Source: an uncultured Cytophaga sp.
GTDB lineage: Bacteria; Bacteroidota; Bacteroidia; Cytophagales; Cytophagaceae
NCBI RefSeq assembly: GCF_937863595.1
Contig: NZ_CALMGQ010000062.1
Span: 1 to 50,567, forward strand
Direction: 5' to 3'
DNA length: 50,567 nt
Shown: positions 18,878-28,003 of the stretch, piece after piece
Layout of the letters: every line of letters begins with the position of its first letter
How positions within the stretch are numbered: the first letter of the stretch is position 1
Program-made: the position numbers and the translations under genes
The notes under the pieces: generated by a model
What the model saw: the letters and a program-made list of their open reading frames with translations, nothing else
What the model was told of the DNA's origin: nothing
Database searches by the model: none

Positions 18878-19942
18878 TTAAAATAATCCCAACTGACCTT
18901 TATTACTGCGCACAAATAAATCTGTACGTAGTTTTGGAAATACCCTGTCTGATAAATATTTTTTCTTCGATACCACAAACAAATCACGGATACTTTCTGC
19001 GATGTTTCCTTCTCCACGCATACGTGTGCCAGATCTACTGTCGTTCAGCGTACCACCGTGGCATTCTTTAATTTGATTCAATACTTTATCTGCTCTGTCT
19101 GGGTAGACTTTCCGAATCCAATCTTCGAACACAATACCAATGGAACCATTCAATCGGACGATTGTATAACCAGCAGAGGATGCACCTGCGTCGGAAACTT
19201 GTTTCATGATCTGAGGGATTTCATGATGATTGATTCCGGGGATGATAGGGGCAATCATAACATTTACAGGTATATTTGCCTTCGCTAAGGCTTCAACGGT
19301 CTTTAAACGTTGCGAGATGGCGGAAGCACGCGGTTCAAGTTTTTGTCTTATTTCATCGCGTGCAGAAGTAATGGAAATGCTTACATGAACTAAGTGTTGT
19401 TCGGCAAGTTCTTTAAAAATATCAATGTCGCGCGTGATTAAATGATTTTTTGTAATCATACTCACAGGATGTTTATATCGGGCAACTACTTGCAACATGT
19501 TTCGAGTGATTTGTAATTTTCTTTCTATGGGTTGATAGCAATCGGTATTGCCAGAAAACATGATTGGCAATACTTCCCAGTTGGGCTTTTCAAATGTCTT
19601 GGCCAATAGACTCGCTGCATTTCTTTTGACTATAATTTTTTTCTCGAAATCCATTCCTGCATTGTATCCCCAAAATTCATGGGTGTTACGTGCATAACAA
19701 TAAATGCAACCATGTTCACATCCTTGATACGGATTCATGGAATACGCTGCACCCACATCCACACTCGATACTTTATTTATGATTTGTTTTGCTGTTTCAT
19801 AAAAATATTCTGTTGGAGAATTGATGTCTGTTGCTTCATCAATACCTTCGATGTGTTCGTGCACAATTTCTTGTGCATGAAATCTACTATGTGCTTGCAT
19901 TTGCGCACCACGACCTTTTATGAAATCTGAATTTTCTTCCAT
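18878..19942 (-). CDS. PA0069-family radical SAM protein
   Basis: A 354-residue radical SAM enzyme. The cluster motif is GCEHGCIYCYAR (C-x3-C-x2-C) near residue 77, preceded by SMNPYQ and followed by NTHEFWGYNAGMDFE, the block typical of the PA0069 group, which is related to spore photoproduct lyase. The substrate of this group is not known; a DNA- or nucleotide-related role is only suggested by the relation to the lyase. The ATG at 19940-19942 is preferred over the TTG four codons upstream. Single gene. Confidence 0.85.
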   Translation of the reverse strand: MEENSDFIKGRGAQMQAHSRFHAQEIVHEHIEGIDEATDINSPTEYFYETAKQIINKVSSVDVGAAYSMNPYQGCEHGCIYCYARNTHEFWGYNAGMDFEKKIIVKRNAASLLAKTFEKPNWEVLPIMFSGNTDCYQPIERKLQITRNMLQVVARYKHPVSMITKNHLITRDIDIFKELAEQHLVHVSISITSARDEIRQKLEPRASAISQRLKTVEALAKANIPVNVMIAPIIPGINHHEIPQIMKQVSDAGASSAGYTIVRLNGSIGIVFEDWIRKVYPDRADKVLNQIKECHGGTLNDSRSGTRMRGEGNIAESIRDLFVVSKKKYLSDRVFPKLRTDLFVRSNKGQLGLF

Positions 19943-20198
19943 AAGAATTTTCAATAGTTAATAGTGTGAAGGAAGAAAAAGGGGATGAACAACGACGATG
20001 TAAATCGTGTTGACTTTTATCTAATGATAAACTCAAGCTATTGTTGTGTGTTTCCGGATGAGCTAATTTTATTTAATGAGTACTAGATAACGCGGTGTAC
20101 CAACAACTCTACCTTTTTATTAAATGATTCTTTTAACTGAATGCCAAAGCTATTTATATTCATAAAATTACTAAAAATAATAGTAATTACTAAAAATA

Positions 20199-20738
20199 TT
20201 AGAAATATCTTTTCGCTTCCCGAATCCATTTGGGAGTAGCAAGAATCAAAAAAATTGATAAACTTAGAAAAGGAAGAAAAAGAAAAATGAACATGAAATG
20301 ATATTGCCACATTATCCAAACGCAACTAAATAGTATTAAAATTGCAAACAGGTAGCTAAAAATTGGAGCAATATATAATAGTATTTTAGCAGATTTAAAA
20401 TAATTGGATTGTTGAAATAATGCTCTTTTAGTTAAAAAAGCTTCGTGCGCTACGGCTTCTATTTCTTGTATCTTTCTGCGCTCAATTTCTTTCCATTGCG
20501 CATATGTTAATACTTGTTCTGAATTTGATATCAATGCCATGTCGTATACATGGCGCATATTTGCATCCATCAATGTTTCATAAGCCTGTTTCAAAAGTAA
20601 AAAATGCATATGTGAATTGAACGGTCCGTTTACATCTGGATGAAATTCTTTCGCTTTGGTCCGATATGCTTTACGAATCTGTTGTTTTGTTGCAGATTTA
20701 GGTATTCCTAATAAATCGTAATAATTGGACTTGGACAT
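20199..20738 (-). CDS. DnaJ-domain membrane protein
   Basis: A 179-residue protein. Residues 4-68 form a J domain (NYYDLLGIPKSATKQQIRKAYR, the HPD motif in EFHPDVNG, then LLKQAYETLMD), which stimulates an Hsp70 (DnaK) ATPase. Two hydrophobic segments follow at about 119-139 and 145-165, so it may recruit DnaK to the membrane. There is no Gly/Phe or zinc region, so it is not a full DnaJ. The frame is open upstream to 20801, but that part runs into a repeat array; MSKSNYY at 20738 is the natural start. Confidence 0.8.
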   Translation of the reverse strand: MSKSNYYDLLGIPKSATKQQIRKAYRTKAKEFHPDVNGPFNSHMHFLLLKQAYETLMDANMRHVYDMALISNSEQVLTYAQWKEIERRKIQEIEAVAHEAFLTKRALFQQSNYFKSAKILLYIAPIFSYLFAILILFSCVWIMWQYHFMFIFLFLPFLSLSIFLILATPKWIREAKRYF

Positions 20739-20778
20739 TCGTGGCTTATTTGTTATGTAAGTTCGGATAACCATTATT

Positions 20779-21077
20779 AAATTCCAAAAAACAAAAAACA
20801 AATTCCAAATGGCGAAAGGTGAAAAGTTTAGGTTGAAACGTGTATTCGCATAATTTAAAATGTATGCTTATACTAAATGGGATATGGTATTTACTATTTT
20901 TCTTTTTTGATTAACTGTTGTCGGAATATAAAGGATGAAATTATACAGAGATTTATAAAACGATTATTTTTTTCCTTTCAATTTGTTTAAGGGATTCATT
21001 CTGAATTTGAAAGTTTGTTAAAAATACATTTTATACCTTTCCGCCGTTTGGAATTTGTTTTTTGTTATTTGGAATTT
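20779..21077. repeat. Paired inverted heptad arrays (AAATTCC family)
   Basis: Left arm 20779-20820 and right arm 21035-21077 are inverted copies over about 42 bp with three differences. Both are built of period-7 units (AAATTCC, AAAAAAC, AAATGGC, GAAAGGT). The right arm ends 3 nt from the stop of the minus-strand gene at 21080, and the left arm lies 41 nt upstream of the DnaJ-like ATG. The 214 bp between them hold no gene. Confidence 0.75.
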
Positions 21078-21079
21078 AT

Positions 21080-23068
21080 TTAAAACGTCCACCGTACCAA
21101 CCAAGTGCCTGTATATATAGATTTCATTGATTGCAATGCATCATTTACACCATACTGATTCAGCGGTTTTGTGATTCCGACTTTAAACCAACAGTCTATG
21201 TTATTTACTAAATTATATTTGATAATGATAAAGGGGTGAATGGCTTTGCCTGTATAGGCTGGGATAGAGAAGCTATACGGAACATCTGGTTCGTAGGCGT
21301 ATTGTCGGGCATTGTAATCTTGAACGTCATAAAACATCCATCGTAAGGTAAGTTGATACTTTCTTCTTTTGTATATAATGTCTTGAGAAATCAAACTTCC
21401 TGTAGTTATTATTCCATTTAATTCATAGCTGCCCCATTGAATGCGCGTTCTCAAGGTGATTGAAAATCCAATGGTATGTTGAAAATAAAGTATCGTTGTT
21501 TTTTTTGTTGCGGGTACTGTTAAAAAGGTTCCTGTAATATCCCAGTATTTTTGTTCGAACCGATGTTGAAAATAAATCGTTGTTTTTTTGTTTGGTTTGT
21601 ATTCAATTTTAATAAAGTATTCTTCTCCATTACTTGGAGTGTGCACTCGATACTTCAACCATGGAAAAACAAACACATCTGCGTATGCATGAATATTCCA
21701 TTCTTTCTTTGGACGAATTTTTAATCCTATGTAATATCCTTTTTCATTGTTAACAGTGCTTGATTCTCCAAACGCTTGCGCAAAAGGACTTACATATGTT
21801 TTTCCATAATTTCGATATAAAATAGATACATCTACTTTCCGATGCAGAGCAATCATACTACCAATTAATAGCGCTTTCCCTCCAGTAAATGTTACTGCGG
21901 CTTCGCTGAATAATAATATATTTTTGAATTGCCATTGAATATCTATGGAGCTTCCGACAAATTTGCGACCTCGATTGTAAAATTGATTGTAATAGGTTCT
22001 TTCAGGTTGCAAATCGGCTGATAGCAATCTATAAACACTTGTGTTTCCAATAGAAAAATTCCGTTTCTCAAACCGTACGTGATACCCTGCAGTCTGAACC
22101 AGTAGCATTTTGCGCTTTTCAATTTCTGAATCTGTGCGATGATAGCCTGTTTCTGAAATAGATTGAAAACCTTGATTGTAGGTACTTGTGTCTATGCGAG
22201 CGTCTTCTTTAGTACGGGAATAAAATCCTGTAATGGAAAGGCGCTTTGTTAATTGATACGTTGTACTTATACCAAAACGTTTGTTGTATTCAGTCGTACT
22301 TCCAATTGGTATAAGCGCTCTGCCACTTTTTCGAAGCGTTGTAATCGTTTCAGATCCTTTGCCCGCATAAAAACCTGCTCCCATTAAAACACCTTGACCA
22401 AACTGCCATGTTTGTGTGCCAATGGTTAATTGTTTCCATCTTTTAGATGGAATATAATCTATGTAAAAATTGATGTTATCAAATCCGTAGTAATTTTTTT
22501 TACTATCCCACTTTATTTGCTCGCCTGCATCTTTTTCAAGACTAAGTCCAAATCGCATTTTATTTGGTATGCTGGTTTGGAAACGTATGGACATTCGATC
22601 ACCTGTTCCTCTCCAATTTTCAGGTACCACAGAAGGCGCAAATCCATAGCGTAATAACAACATACTATGGTCTTTCCCAAACATGTTTTTTAAGAGCTTT
22701 GATGTTTCATTTGTTTCAGAGACAGTAAAACAAAGTTGTAGGTATGAAAATGTTTGTTCCGAAAGGGAGGGCAATGTTTGTAATTCTAATATATGTAAGA
22801 GAGGGCCATAGGTAATTTTATATTCCATAATTTCCCTTATTTGATTTTCAGTTAGAAAACCGATGCTCAATAAAATGGAAGCATCTACTTTATTTATATT
22901 GTAGGGATTTTTAATCATTAAGGCCATGTTCTCTGCTACTTCCGAATTGGTTTCAATGATATCTTCATTTGCTGTAAAATTTTCAATAATACCAGATTCT
23001 TCAAATCCATTTTGGGCAAAAACGGTATGCATGAATAAAAGTAAAATAACTATACAAATAGGTTTCAT
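21080..23068 (-). CDS. helix-hairpin-helix domain outer-membrane beta-barrel protein
   Basis: A 662-residue protein with a signal peptide (MKPICIVILLLFMHTVFA). Residues about 50-115 form two helix-hairpin-helix units (INKVDASILLSIGFLTENQIREIMEY, then GPLLHILELQTLPSLSEQTFSYL), of the ComEA/Tex kind that usually bind DNA. The remaining 530 residues are alternating aromatic beta strands (repeated WxFGQG, YYFGL, FSIGNTSVYR type segments) and suit an outer-membrane barrel with an aromatic C-terminus (WLVRWTF). It is co-transcribed with the barrel gene upstream (2-nt spacing). The type is widespread in Bacteroidota but, to my knowledge, has no assigned function. Confidence 0.75.
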   Translation of the reverse strand: MKPICIVILLLFMHTVFAQNGFEESGIIENFTANEDIIETNSEVAENMALMIKNPYNINKVDASILLSIGFLTENQIREIMEYKITYGPLLHILELQTLPSLSEQTFSYLQLCFTVSETNETSKLLKNMFGKDHSMLLLRYGFAPSVVPENWRGTGDRMSIRFQTSIPNKMRFGLSLEKDAGEQIKWDSKKNYYGFDNINFYIDYIPSKRWKQLTIGTQTWQFGQGVLMGAGFYAGKGSETITTLRKSGRALIPIGSTTEYNKRFGISTTYQLTKRLSITGFYSRTKEDARIDTSTYNQGFQSISETGYHRTDSEIEKRKMLLVQTAGYHVRFEKRNFSIGNTSVYRLLSADLQPERTYYNQFYNRGRKFVGSSIDIQWQFKNILLFSEAAVTFTGGKALLIGSMIALHRKVDVSILYRNYGKTYVSPFAQAFGESSTVNNEKGYYIGLKIRPKKEWNIHAYADVFVFPWLKYRVHTPSNGEEYFIKIEYKPNKKTTIYFQHRFEQKYWDITGTFLTVPATKKTTILYFQHTIGFSITLRTRIQWGSYELNGIITTGSLISQDIIYKRRKYQLTLRWMFYDVQDYNARQYAYEPDVPYSFSIPAYTGKAIHPFIIIKYNLVNNIDCWFKVGITKPLNQYGVNDALQSMKSIYTGTWLVRWTF

Positions 23069-23070
23069 TG

Positions 23071-23886
23071 TTATTTCTTAGTTAGTGAAATACGCAATGA
23101 TAATTGATGTCTAAATCCAAGTGGAGATTGATACGTCATACTATAATCAATTGAACTACGCTTATTACAAAATCCAATACCGCCATTTAGGCGTATGGGA
23201 TTTAATTGTACACCACTGCGTAAAAAAAAGTATTTATGTATTTTATATTCGATACCTGTTTGGAACATCATTCCACTGTTGAGTTGTTTTTTTAAATCTG
23301 TATACCAAACAATTTCTTTCGAAAGTATATACATAAAGCCTGCTTGAACGGAGACAGGTAAATTTTGTAAGTCATTCTGTGTATTAGTGCAATTACTAAA
23401 ATGCAATCCCAGTTGAAGGTGTTTGTTTAAGGACATGGTGCCACCAATATTGAATAAAGGATGCGTTTGTCTGAACGTTTCGCCTGCTACGCGTTGCCAT
23501 ACTATAAAACTTGCCCCCAAACTATAAATGCCTATTTTTTGAGCAAGATGAACACCAATTTGTTGATCGTTAAACCAAGTATATCCTTGTTTTTGTAAGG
23601 TGCACCCAATGATAAATTTTTTCTTTATGGGAATGATGATTGCTGCTGAAAAACTTCTTATTTCTTGTAGATTATATACGTACTCATCACTTACTAATAT
23701 GTTCGCTTTTTTTATTTGCGCTAAGCCTGCAGGATTCGTAAAAATAGTCCATGCATTCGTATCGGCAATGCATGCATTGCCGATAGAACGTGTTCGTGCA
23801 CCAGCTGAAAAATCTTGTGCAAATAATAATTGTACAGGTAATATAAAGAGAAAGAATACTACCTGTATTCGTATAAAAAAATACAT
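23071..23886 (-). CDS. PorV/PorQ-like outer-membrane beta-barrel protein
   Basis: A 271-residue protein with a signal peptide ending LLFAQ. The N-terminal motif ARTRSIGNACIADTNAWTIFTNPAGLAQI is the one seen in FadL-like PorV/PorQ/UPF0164 barrels, in which the ...NPAGL... segment plugs the pore. Beta strands follow to the end (LSLRISLTKK). It is the first gene of a two-gene unit with the helix-hairpin-helix barrel protein, 2 nt apart. A role as a partner or shuttle of that protein is an inference. Confidence 0.72.
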   Translation of the reverse strand: MYFFIRIQVVFFLFILPVQLLFAQDFSAGARTRSIGNACIADTNAWTIFTNPAGLAQIKKANILVSDEYVYNLQEIRSFSAAIIIPIKKKFIIGCTLQKQGYTWFNDQQIGVHLAQKIGIYSLGASFIVWQRVAGETFRQTHPLFNIGGTMSLNKHLQLGLHFSNCTNTQNDLQNLPVSVQAGFMYILSKEIVWYTDLKKQLNSGMMFQTGIEYKIHKYFFLRSGVQLNPIRLNGGIGFCNKRSSIDYSMTYQSPLGFRHQLSLRISLTKK

Positions 23887-24102
23887 AGCTTTATTGTATT
23901 GACTACGAATAAACTTAATAAAAAGGAGTTGTTAAAATTTCGTCGTTTTATTTAACCTTTGTTAATAATCAAAAGCGGGCGGTATATCTTTTAAATCTGT
24001 CCCATTTTGCCTATTTCTAGCCTTTTCTCTATCATTAAACACTAATTTTGAGGTTTTTTTTGTATTTTACTTTATAATAATTCGGTTTTAACTGTATTTA
24101 AT

Positions 24103-26178
24103 ATGATGCGATTTAATAGTGTTGTTTTCTGTTTACTTTTTTCAGTGTGTGTGCAAGCACAACAAACAAAAGAATATTATGAGAATACAAAAGTTGTAAA
24201 GGCTGAAGGTACCTTAGTTAATGGCAAACATGAAGGCTTATGGAAAAGCTATTTTTATTCAGGTGCTATTGAAGCAGAAGAACATTTTACAAACAATCTT
24301 TTTAATGGCTCTGTAATACATTATCATCCAAATGGAAAAATTTCGTTACAAGGAAATTATGTCAATGGAAGAGAGGAAGGAGATTGGAAAGAATTTTATA
24401 ACAATGGTCAACCTACGGTTCAAGCTATATTTAAAGATGGAAAACGAAATGGTGTATACAAAGAGTTTTATTCGAATGGAAAATTATCTATTGATGGGAT
24501 TTATAAATTAGATGTAAAAGACGGGATCTGGAAAGAGTATTTCCCAAATGGACAAATCAAGATTGATGGTATCTATGATCTCGGCGCTCGTAAAGGTGCG
24601 TGGAAAGAATATTATGCGAATGGTACGCTATATCATTCTGCTAATTATGTTAATGGAAAGATTGAAGGTTCTGTGGTTTGGAATCATGTCACTGGAAAGC
24701 CAAGTATACAAGGGCAATACATCCATGGTAATATGGATGGAGAATGGAAAGATTTTTATACTTCAGGGAAAGTACAGTCTGTTTCGCATTATTCAGATAG
24801 TTTAGAAAATGGATTGTTTGAAGACTATTCAATCAAAGGAATTAAATTATTCTCAGGTAATTATGTATCTGGAAAAGCAGATGGTACATGGACTTATTTT
24901 TATGAGAATGAAACTGGAACGAAGAAGAGTGTAGAAGTTTGGAGTAAAGGTAAATTAATGGCTGCTCCAGAATTCTATTCTGAATTGGGTGTTTCATTAG
25001 ATGCTGGAACATTAAAGGATGGAGCTGGTACACGCAATATTTACTATCCCAAAGGCGCATTGTTGATGGATATCCCTTTTGATAAAGGTTTAGAAAATGG
25101 TCTTGCCACAAGTTATTATGAAAATGGTGTTATCAAAGCAGAACTATATTATGTAAATGGTTTGCAAGATGGTATCATGCGTGAATATTATTCTACTGGT
25201 GCATTGGCATCCGTAACAACGTATGAAAATGATGTTGAAAATGGATCGTATAAGCAGTTTAATAAAGAAGGCATCTTATCAGCATATGGATTTTATAAGA
25301 AAGGCTTAGAAGATAGTCTGTGGTTTGAATATCATGCAAATGGAAAAATATTTAGCGAAGGATATTTTATCGATGGTAAGAAAGAAGGTCAATGGTTTGA
25401 GCATTACGATAACGATACGCTTGCTTCTATGGGAGTGTATGTAAATGGAAAACCAGATGGCTTGTGGACAGATTATTATCCTAATGGAAAGATAACGGCC
25501 CAGGGTTATTATGTAGATGGTATGAAAGATGGTTTGTGGAAAAGCTATCACGATAATGGAAAAGTTTCCATGGAAGGAAATTTTGTGCAAGGATATGAAG
25601 ATGGTCCATGGAAAGTTTATTTCGAAACAGGTCGAATGAATTTAGAAGGGTCTTATGTAATGGGTGATGAAGAAGGTTTTTGGAAAGAATATCATCGCAA
25701 TGGAAAGATAGAATCTGAAGGCGTATATGTAAAAGGATTGGAAGAAGGCGTTTGGAAAAACTATTGGTCTAATGGTATTTTAATGTCTGAAGAGACGTAT
25801 GCTGCAGGAAAGTTGATGTCTATCAGTGATATTACTTCTATGCGTGGTTCTAAGTTGAATAAAGGATCTTTCAAAGACGGGAATGGAATATTAAAAAGTT
25901 ACCACTCCAACGATAAACTTGCTTCTGAAGGTTCGTTTAAAAATGGATTGCCCGATGGTAAATGGAAGTATTATCACAGCAATGGTTTCTTATCAGGAGA
26001 TGGATTATATGTAGAAGGCTTGCGCGAAGGACAATGGCGCTTTTATTCAGAGCTTGGTTTGCTTGAAGCAGAAGGAGAGTATACCAACGATGATATTTCT
26101 GGTATCTGGAAATATTACGAACAAGGAAAACTTGTACGTATTCAAAATGTGGATGTAGACGAAGAAGATAAAGAATAA
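24103..26178 (+). CDS. YwqK/MORN-like repeat protein, large
   Basis: A 691-residue secreted protein (signal peptide MMRFNSVVFCLLFSVCVQAQ) made almost wholly of about 23-residue units of the form NGKxxxxGxYVNGxxEGxWKxYY, the YwqK/MORN-variant motif. Two interruptions with a shared pattern (GKLMAAPEFYSELGVSLDAG near 282 and GKLMSISDITSMRGSKLNKG near 567) lie 285 residues apart, so the protein looks like two super-repeats. The YwqK name comes from a Bacillus antitoxin, but here the protein is exported and much larger, so an antitoxin role is doubtful. The beta-hairpin repeats suggest a surface or scaffolding role. The next gene follows after 4 nt. Confidence 0.8.
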   Translation: MMRFNSVVFCLLFSVCVQAQQTKEYYENTKVVKAEGTLVNGKHEGLWKSYFYSGAIEAEEHFTNNLFNGSVIHYHPNGKISLQGNYVNGREEGDWKEFYNNGQPTVQAIFKDGKRNGVYKEFYSNGKLSIDGIYKLDVKDGIWKEYFPNGQIKIDGIYDLGARKGAWKEYYANGTLYHSANYVNGKIEGSVVWNHVTGKPSIQGQYIHGNMDGEWKDFYTSGKVQSVSHYSDSLENGLFEDYSIKGIKLFSGNYVSGKADGTWTYFYENETGTKKSVEVWSKGKLMAAPEFYSELGVSLDAGTLKDGAGTRNIYYPKGALLMDIPFDKGLENGLATSYYENGVIKAELYYVNGLQDGIMREYYSTGALASVTTYENDVENGSYKQFNKEGILSAYGFYKKGLEDSLWFEYHANGKIFSEGYFIDGKKEGQWFEHYDNDTLASMGVYVNGKPDGLWTDYYPNGKITAQGYYVDGMKDGLWKSYHDNGKVSMEGNFVQGYEDGPWKVYFETGRMNLEGSYVMGDEEGFWKEYHRNGKIESEGVYVKGLEEGVWKNYWSNGILMSEETYAAGKLMSISDITSMRGSKLNKGSFKDGNGILKSYHSNDKLASEGSFKNGLPDGKWKYYHSNGFLSGDGLYVEGLREGQWRFYSELGLLEAEGEYTNDDISGIWKYYEQGKLVRIQNVDVDEEDKE

Positions 26179-26182
26179 TAGG

Positions 26183-26809
26183 ATGCAGAAATATTTAGTT
26201 GTTTTCTTTTGTATATGTATGCAGGCTTCTGTTGTTGCTCAAAACAACGATTCGCTAATTGAAACATACAAAACAGGTACACTTAAGTCCAAAGGAATTA
26301 AAAAAGAAGGATTGAGAGAAGGGGATTGGTTTTTTTATTACCCCAACGGATTGCTCTCTGCAAAAGAACACTATAAAGAAGACGCATTAGAGGGGATGTC
26401 ATTTTACTATGATACACTTGGTCATCTTACAGCGAAAGAGCAGTGGAGGAATGGTTTAGAGCAAGATAGTGCGTGGTATTATCATACTAATGGAACTATA
26501 AAACGCAGAGGTATTTATTTTTATGGTATGTATAAAGGTATCTGGTATACGTATTATGAAAATGGAACAGTTAAAACAGTAGGTGGTTATACAAATGGAA
26601 CACCGAATGGAATATGGAAATTTTACTCTGAAAATGGAATGCTTACCGAAGAGTATACCTATGTAAATGGGGAATTGAATGGACCAGCTAAACTATACAA
26701 TAATAAAGGTTTTTTATCTTCTGGTGGAAATATGGAAAAGAATTTACCTGTTGGCTGTTGGATTTATTTTAATAAAAAAGGTAAGGTTATTAAAATGAAA
26801 AACTATTAA
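26183..26809 (+). CDS. YwqK/MORN-like repeat protein, small
   Basis: A 208-residue secreted paralogue of the preceding protein: signal peptide ending in VVAQ, then about seven units of the same 23-residue motif (YYPNGLLSAKEHYKEDALEG, YYENGTVKTVGGYTNGTPNG). It starts 4 nt after the upstream stop, so it is in the same operon. No other domain. Confidence 0.8.
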   Translation: MQKYLVVFFCICMQASVVAQNNDSLIETYKTGTLKSKGIKKEGLREGDWFFYYPNGLLSAKEHYKEDALEGMSFYYDTLGHLTAKEQWRNGLEQDSAWYYHTNGTIKRRGIYFYGMYKGIWYTYYENGTVKTVGGYTNGTPNGIWKFYSENGMLTEEYTYVNGELNGPAKLYNNKGFLSSGGNMEKNLPVGCWIYFNKKGKVIKMKNY

Positions 26810-26986
26810 CTCACATTGAATTTGTTATTATTATCAATTCGTAATCGTTTTATTTCAACCTTCCACTTTTACTTTTGCCGTGGTTGTATCTTTTCAAGTA
26901 ACCACCGTGCGCTCTCACTATACCTCGGTTTATATCCTGTTTAATTTAATGTTCTCTTTAGATCAAGAACAAGTGTTTTAATTATC

Positions 26987-27334
26987 TCATTTTTTATAAT
27001 CATTATAATCTACTTCGATTTTTTTAAATCGTACATCTTCTATTAATGTGTTATTTATTTTATCAATACACTGCTGGTTGTCGTCTGCAAAAATACTTGC
27101 ACTTCCCCATGTGCTTTTTGAAAGTGTAAATTTTCCGTTTAGGGAATCGATGAGATAGATGGTGTCATCACTCATGCATGCTTCTGGATATCCAATAACG
27201 TTGGGTGTGATACTTTTTAATGCATCCAGTATGTCTGTTAAAAAAGAAGTATTATCAACACCGCTTATAAACTCTAAAAAAAGTTTTTCAGAGCCAAGCC
27301 ATGGACGGTAGTGATATTTATATGGACCTGTCAT
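26987..27334 (-). CDS. small protein of unknown function, paralogue of 28004-28363
   Basis: A 115-residue protein without signal peptide. It shares about half its residues with the product of 28004-28363: GPYKYHYRP at the start, LEFISGVD, then FTLSKSTWG, and EDVRFKKIEVDYNDYKK at the end. The comparison sets the start at the ATG 27332-27334; the longer frame to 27379 begins with TTG and overlaps the upstream gene. No known family recognised. It is the last gene of a three-gene unit. Confidence 0.65.
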   Translation of the reverse strand: MTGPYKYHYRPWLGSEKLFLEFISGVDNTSFLTDILDALKSITPNVIGYPEACMSDDTIYLIDSLNGKFTLSKSTWGSASIFADDNQQCIDKINNTLIEDVRFKKIEVDYNDYKK

Positions 27335-27360
27335 GTTCACTGAAAATGTATGAATAAAGG

Positions 27361-27999
27361 TTACAAATTTTGTATCCAATCTGTTTTTTTTATTAAGTAT
27401 TTATAATGTAATACTTTTTCACCATAATGGTCAAACTCAACTTCTCCTACTTTTTTTGCCCCTATAGATAATAGTGATTTTTGTGAACGAATATTGTCTT
27501 TAGAAACGTGAAAAAATACATTTTTAACAAATTTAAAGGCATAATCTAAAAGTAAATATTTAATTGTTTTATTATATTGTGTGCCCCAATAATTGCGACT
27601 CAAAAATGTACCACCAATACAAATGCGTGATTCTTCACGATTGTATTCGTTATAACGTGTGGAGCCAATTATTTTATTCGTTGTTTTATCAATGATTAAG
27701 AAAGCTGTCGGATTAGAAATTAAACTATCGAAGAATATTCTAAATGCAGTTTTAATGTATCTGTTTTTACTAGGATGTTGATCCCATATATGTGGATCTG
27801 AAGCAACTTCAAATAGTTTTTCAAAATCAGTTTCTTTAAGTGGTTGAAGGGTTACAATTGAATTTTGAAGATTATGCGGCTGCCAATTGGGATTGATTTT
27901 CTCAATAGGTTGTTTTTGCTTGAATAATAAAATAAATTTTTTAATCCAATTTATATGACTGATTTTTTTTATATTTTCCATCCAATTACGAATATACAT
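27361..27999 (-). CDS. GNAT family N-acetyltransferase (RimJ-like)
   Basis: A 212-residue GNAT protein if read from the ATG at 27997-27999. An upstream ATG at 28024-28026 would overlap the preceding gene by 23 nt. After a basic, Trp-rich stretch of about 45 residues comes the acetyltransferase domain: LQPLKETDFEKLFEVASDPHIW, KIIGSTRYNEY, CIGGTFLSRNYWGTQYNK and HVSKDNIRSQKSLLSIGAKKVGE, all as in the RimJ/RimL branch. Substrate unknown. It lies between two paralogous small genes with very tight spacing. Confidence 0.8.
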   Translation of the reverse strand: MYIRNWMENIKKISHINWIKKFILLFKQKQPIEKINPNWQPHNLQNSIVTLQPLKETDFEKLFEVASDPHIWDQHPSKNRYIKTAFRIFFDSLISNPTAFLIIDKTTNKIIGSTRYNEYNREESRICIGGTFLSRNYWGTQYNKTIKYLLLDYAFKFVKNVFFHVSKDNIRSQKSLLSIGAKKVGEVEFDHYGEKVLHYKYLIKKTDWIQNL

Positions 28000-28003
28000 A
28001 TTG

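Noticed and set aside
20083..20325. 80-codon minus-strand frame after the DnaJ-domain gene
   Set aside because: It lies partly inside the DnaJ-like gene in another frame and has a low-complexity Phe/Ser-rich sequence without motif.
24103..26809. Toxin-antitoxin locus based on the YwqK family name
   Set aside because: Both proteins have signal peptides and no toxin-like gene adjoins them.
26810..26986. Possible small RNA or hairpin (GTGGTT...AACCAC at about 26880-26905)
   Set aside because: The stem is only 6 bp with no promoter box; nothing more than chance can be claimed.
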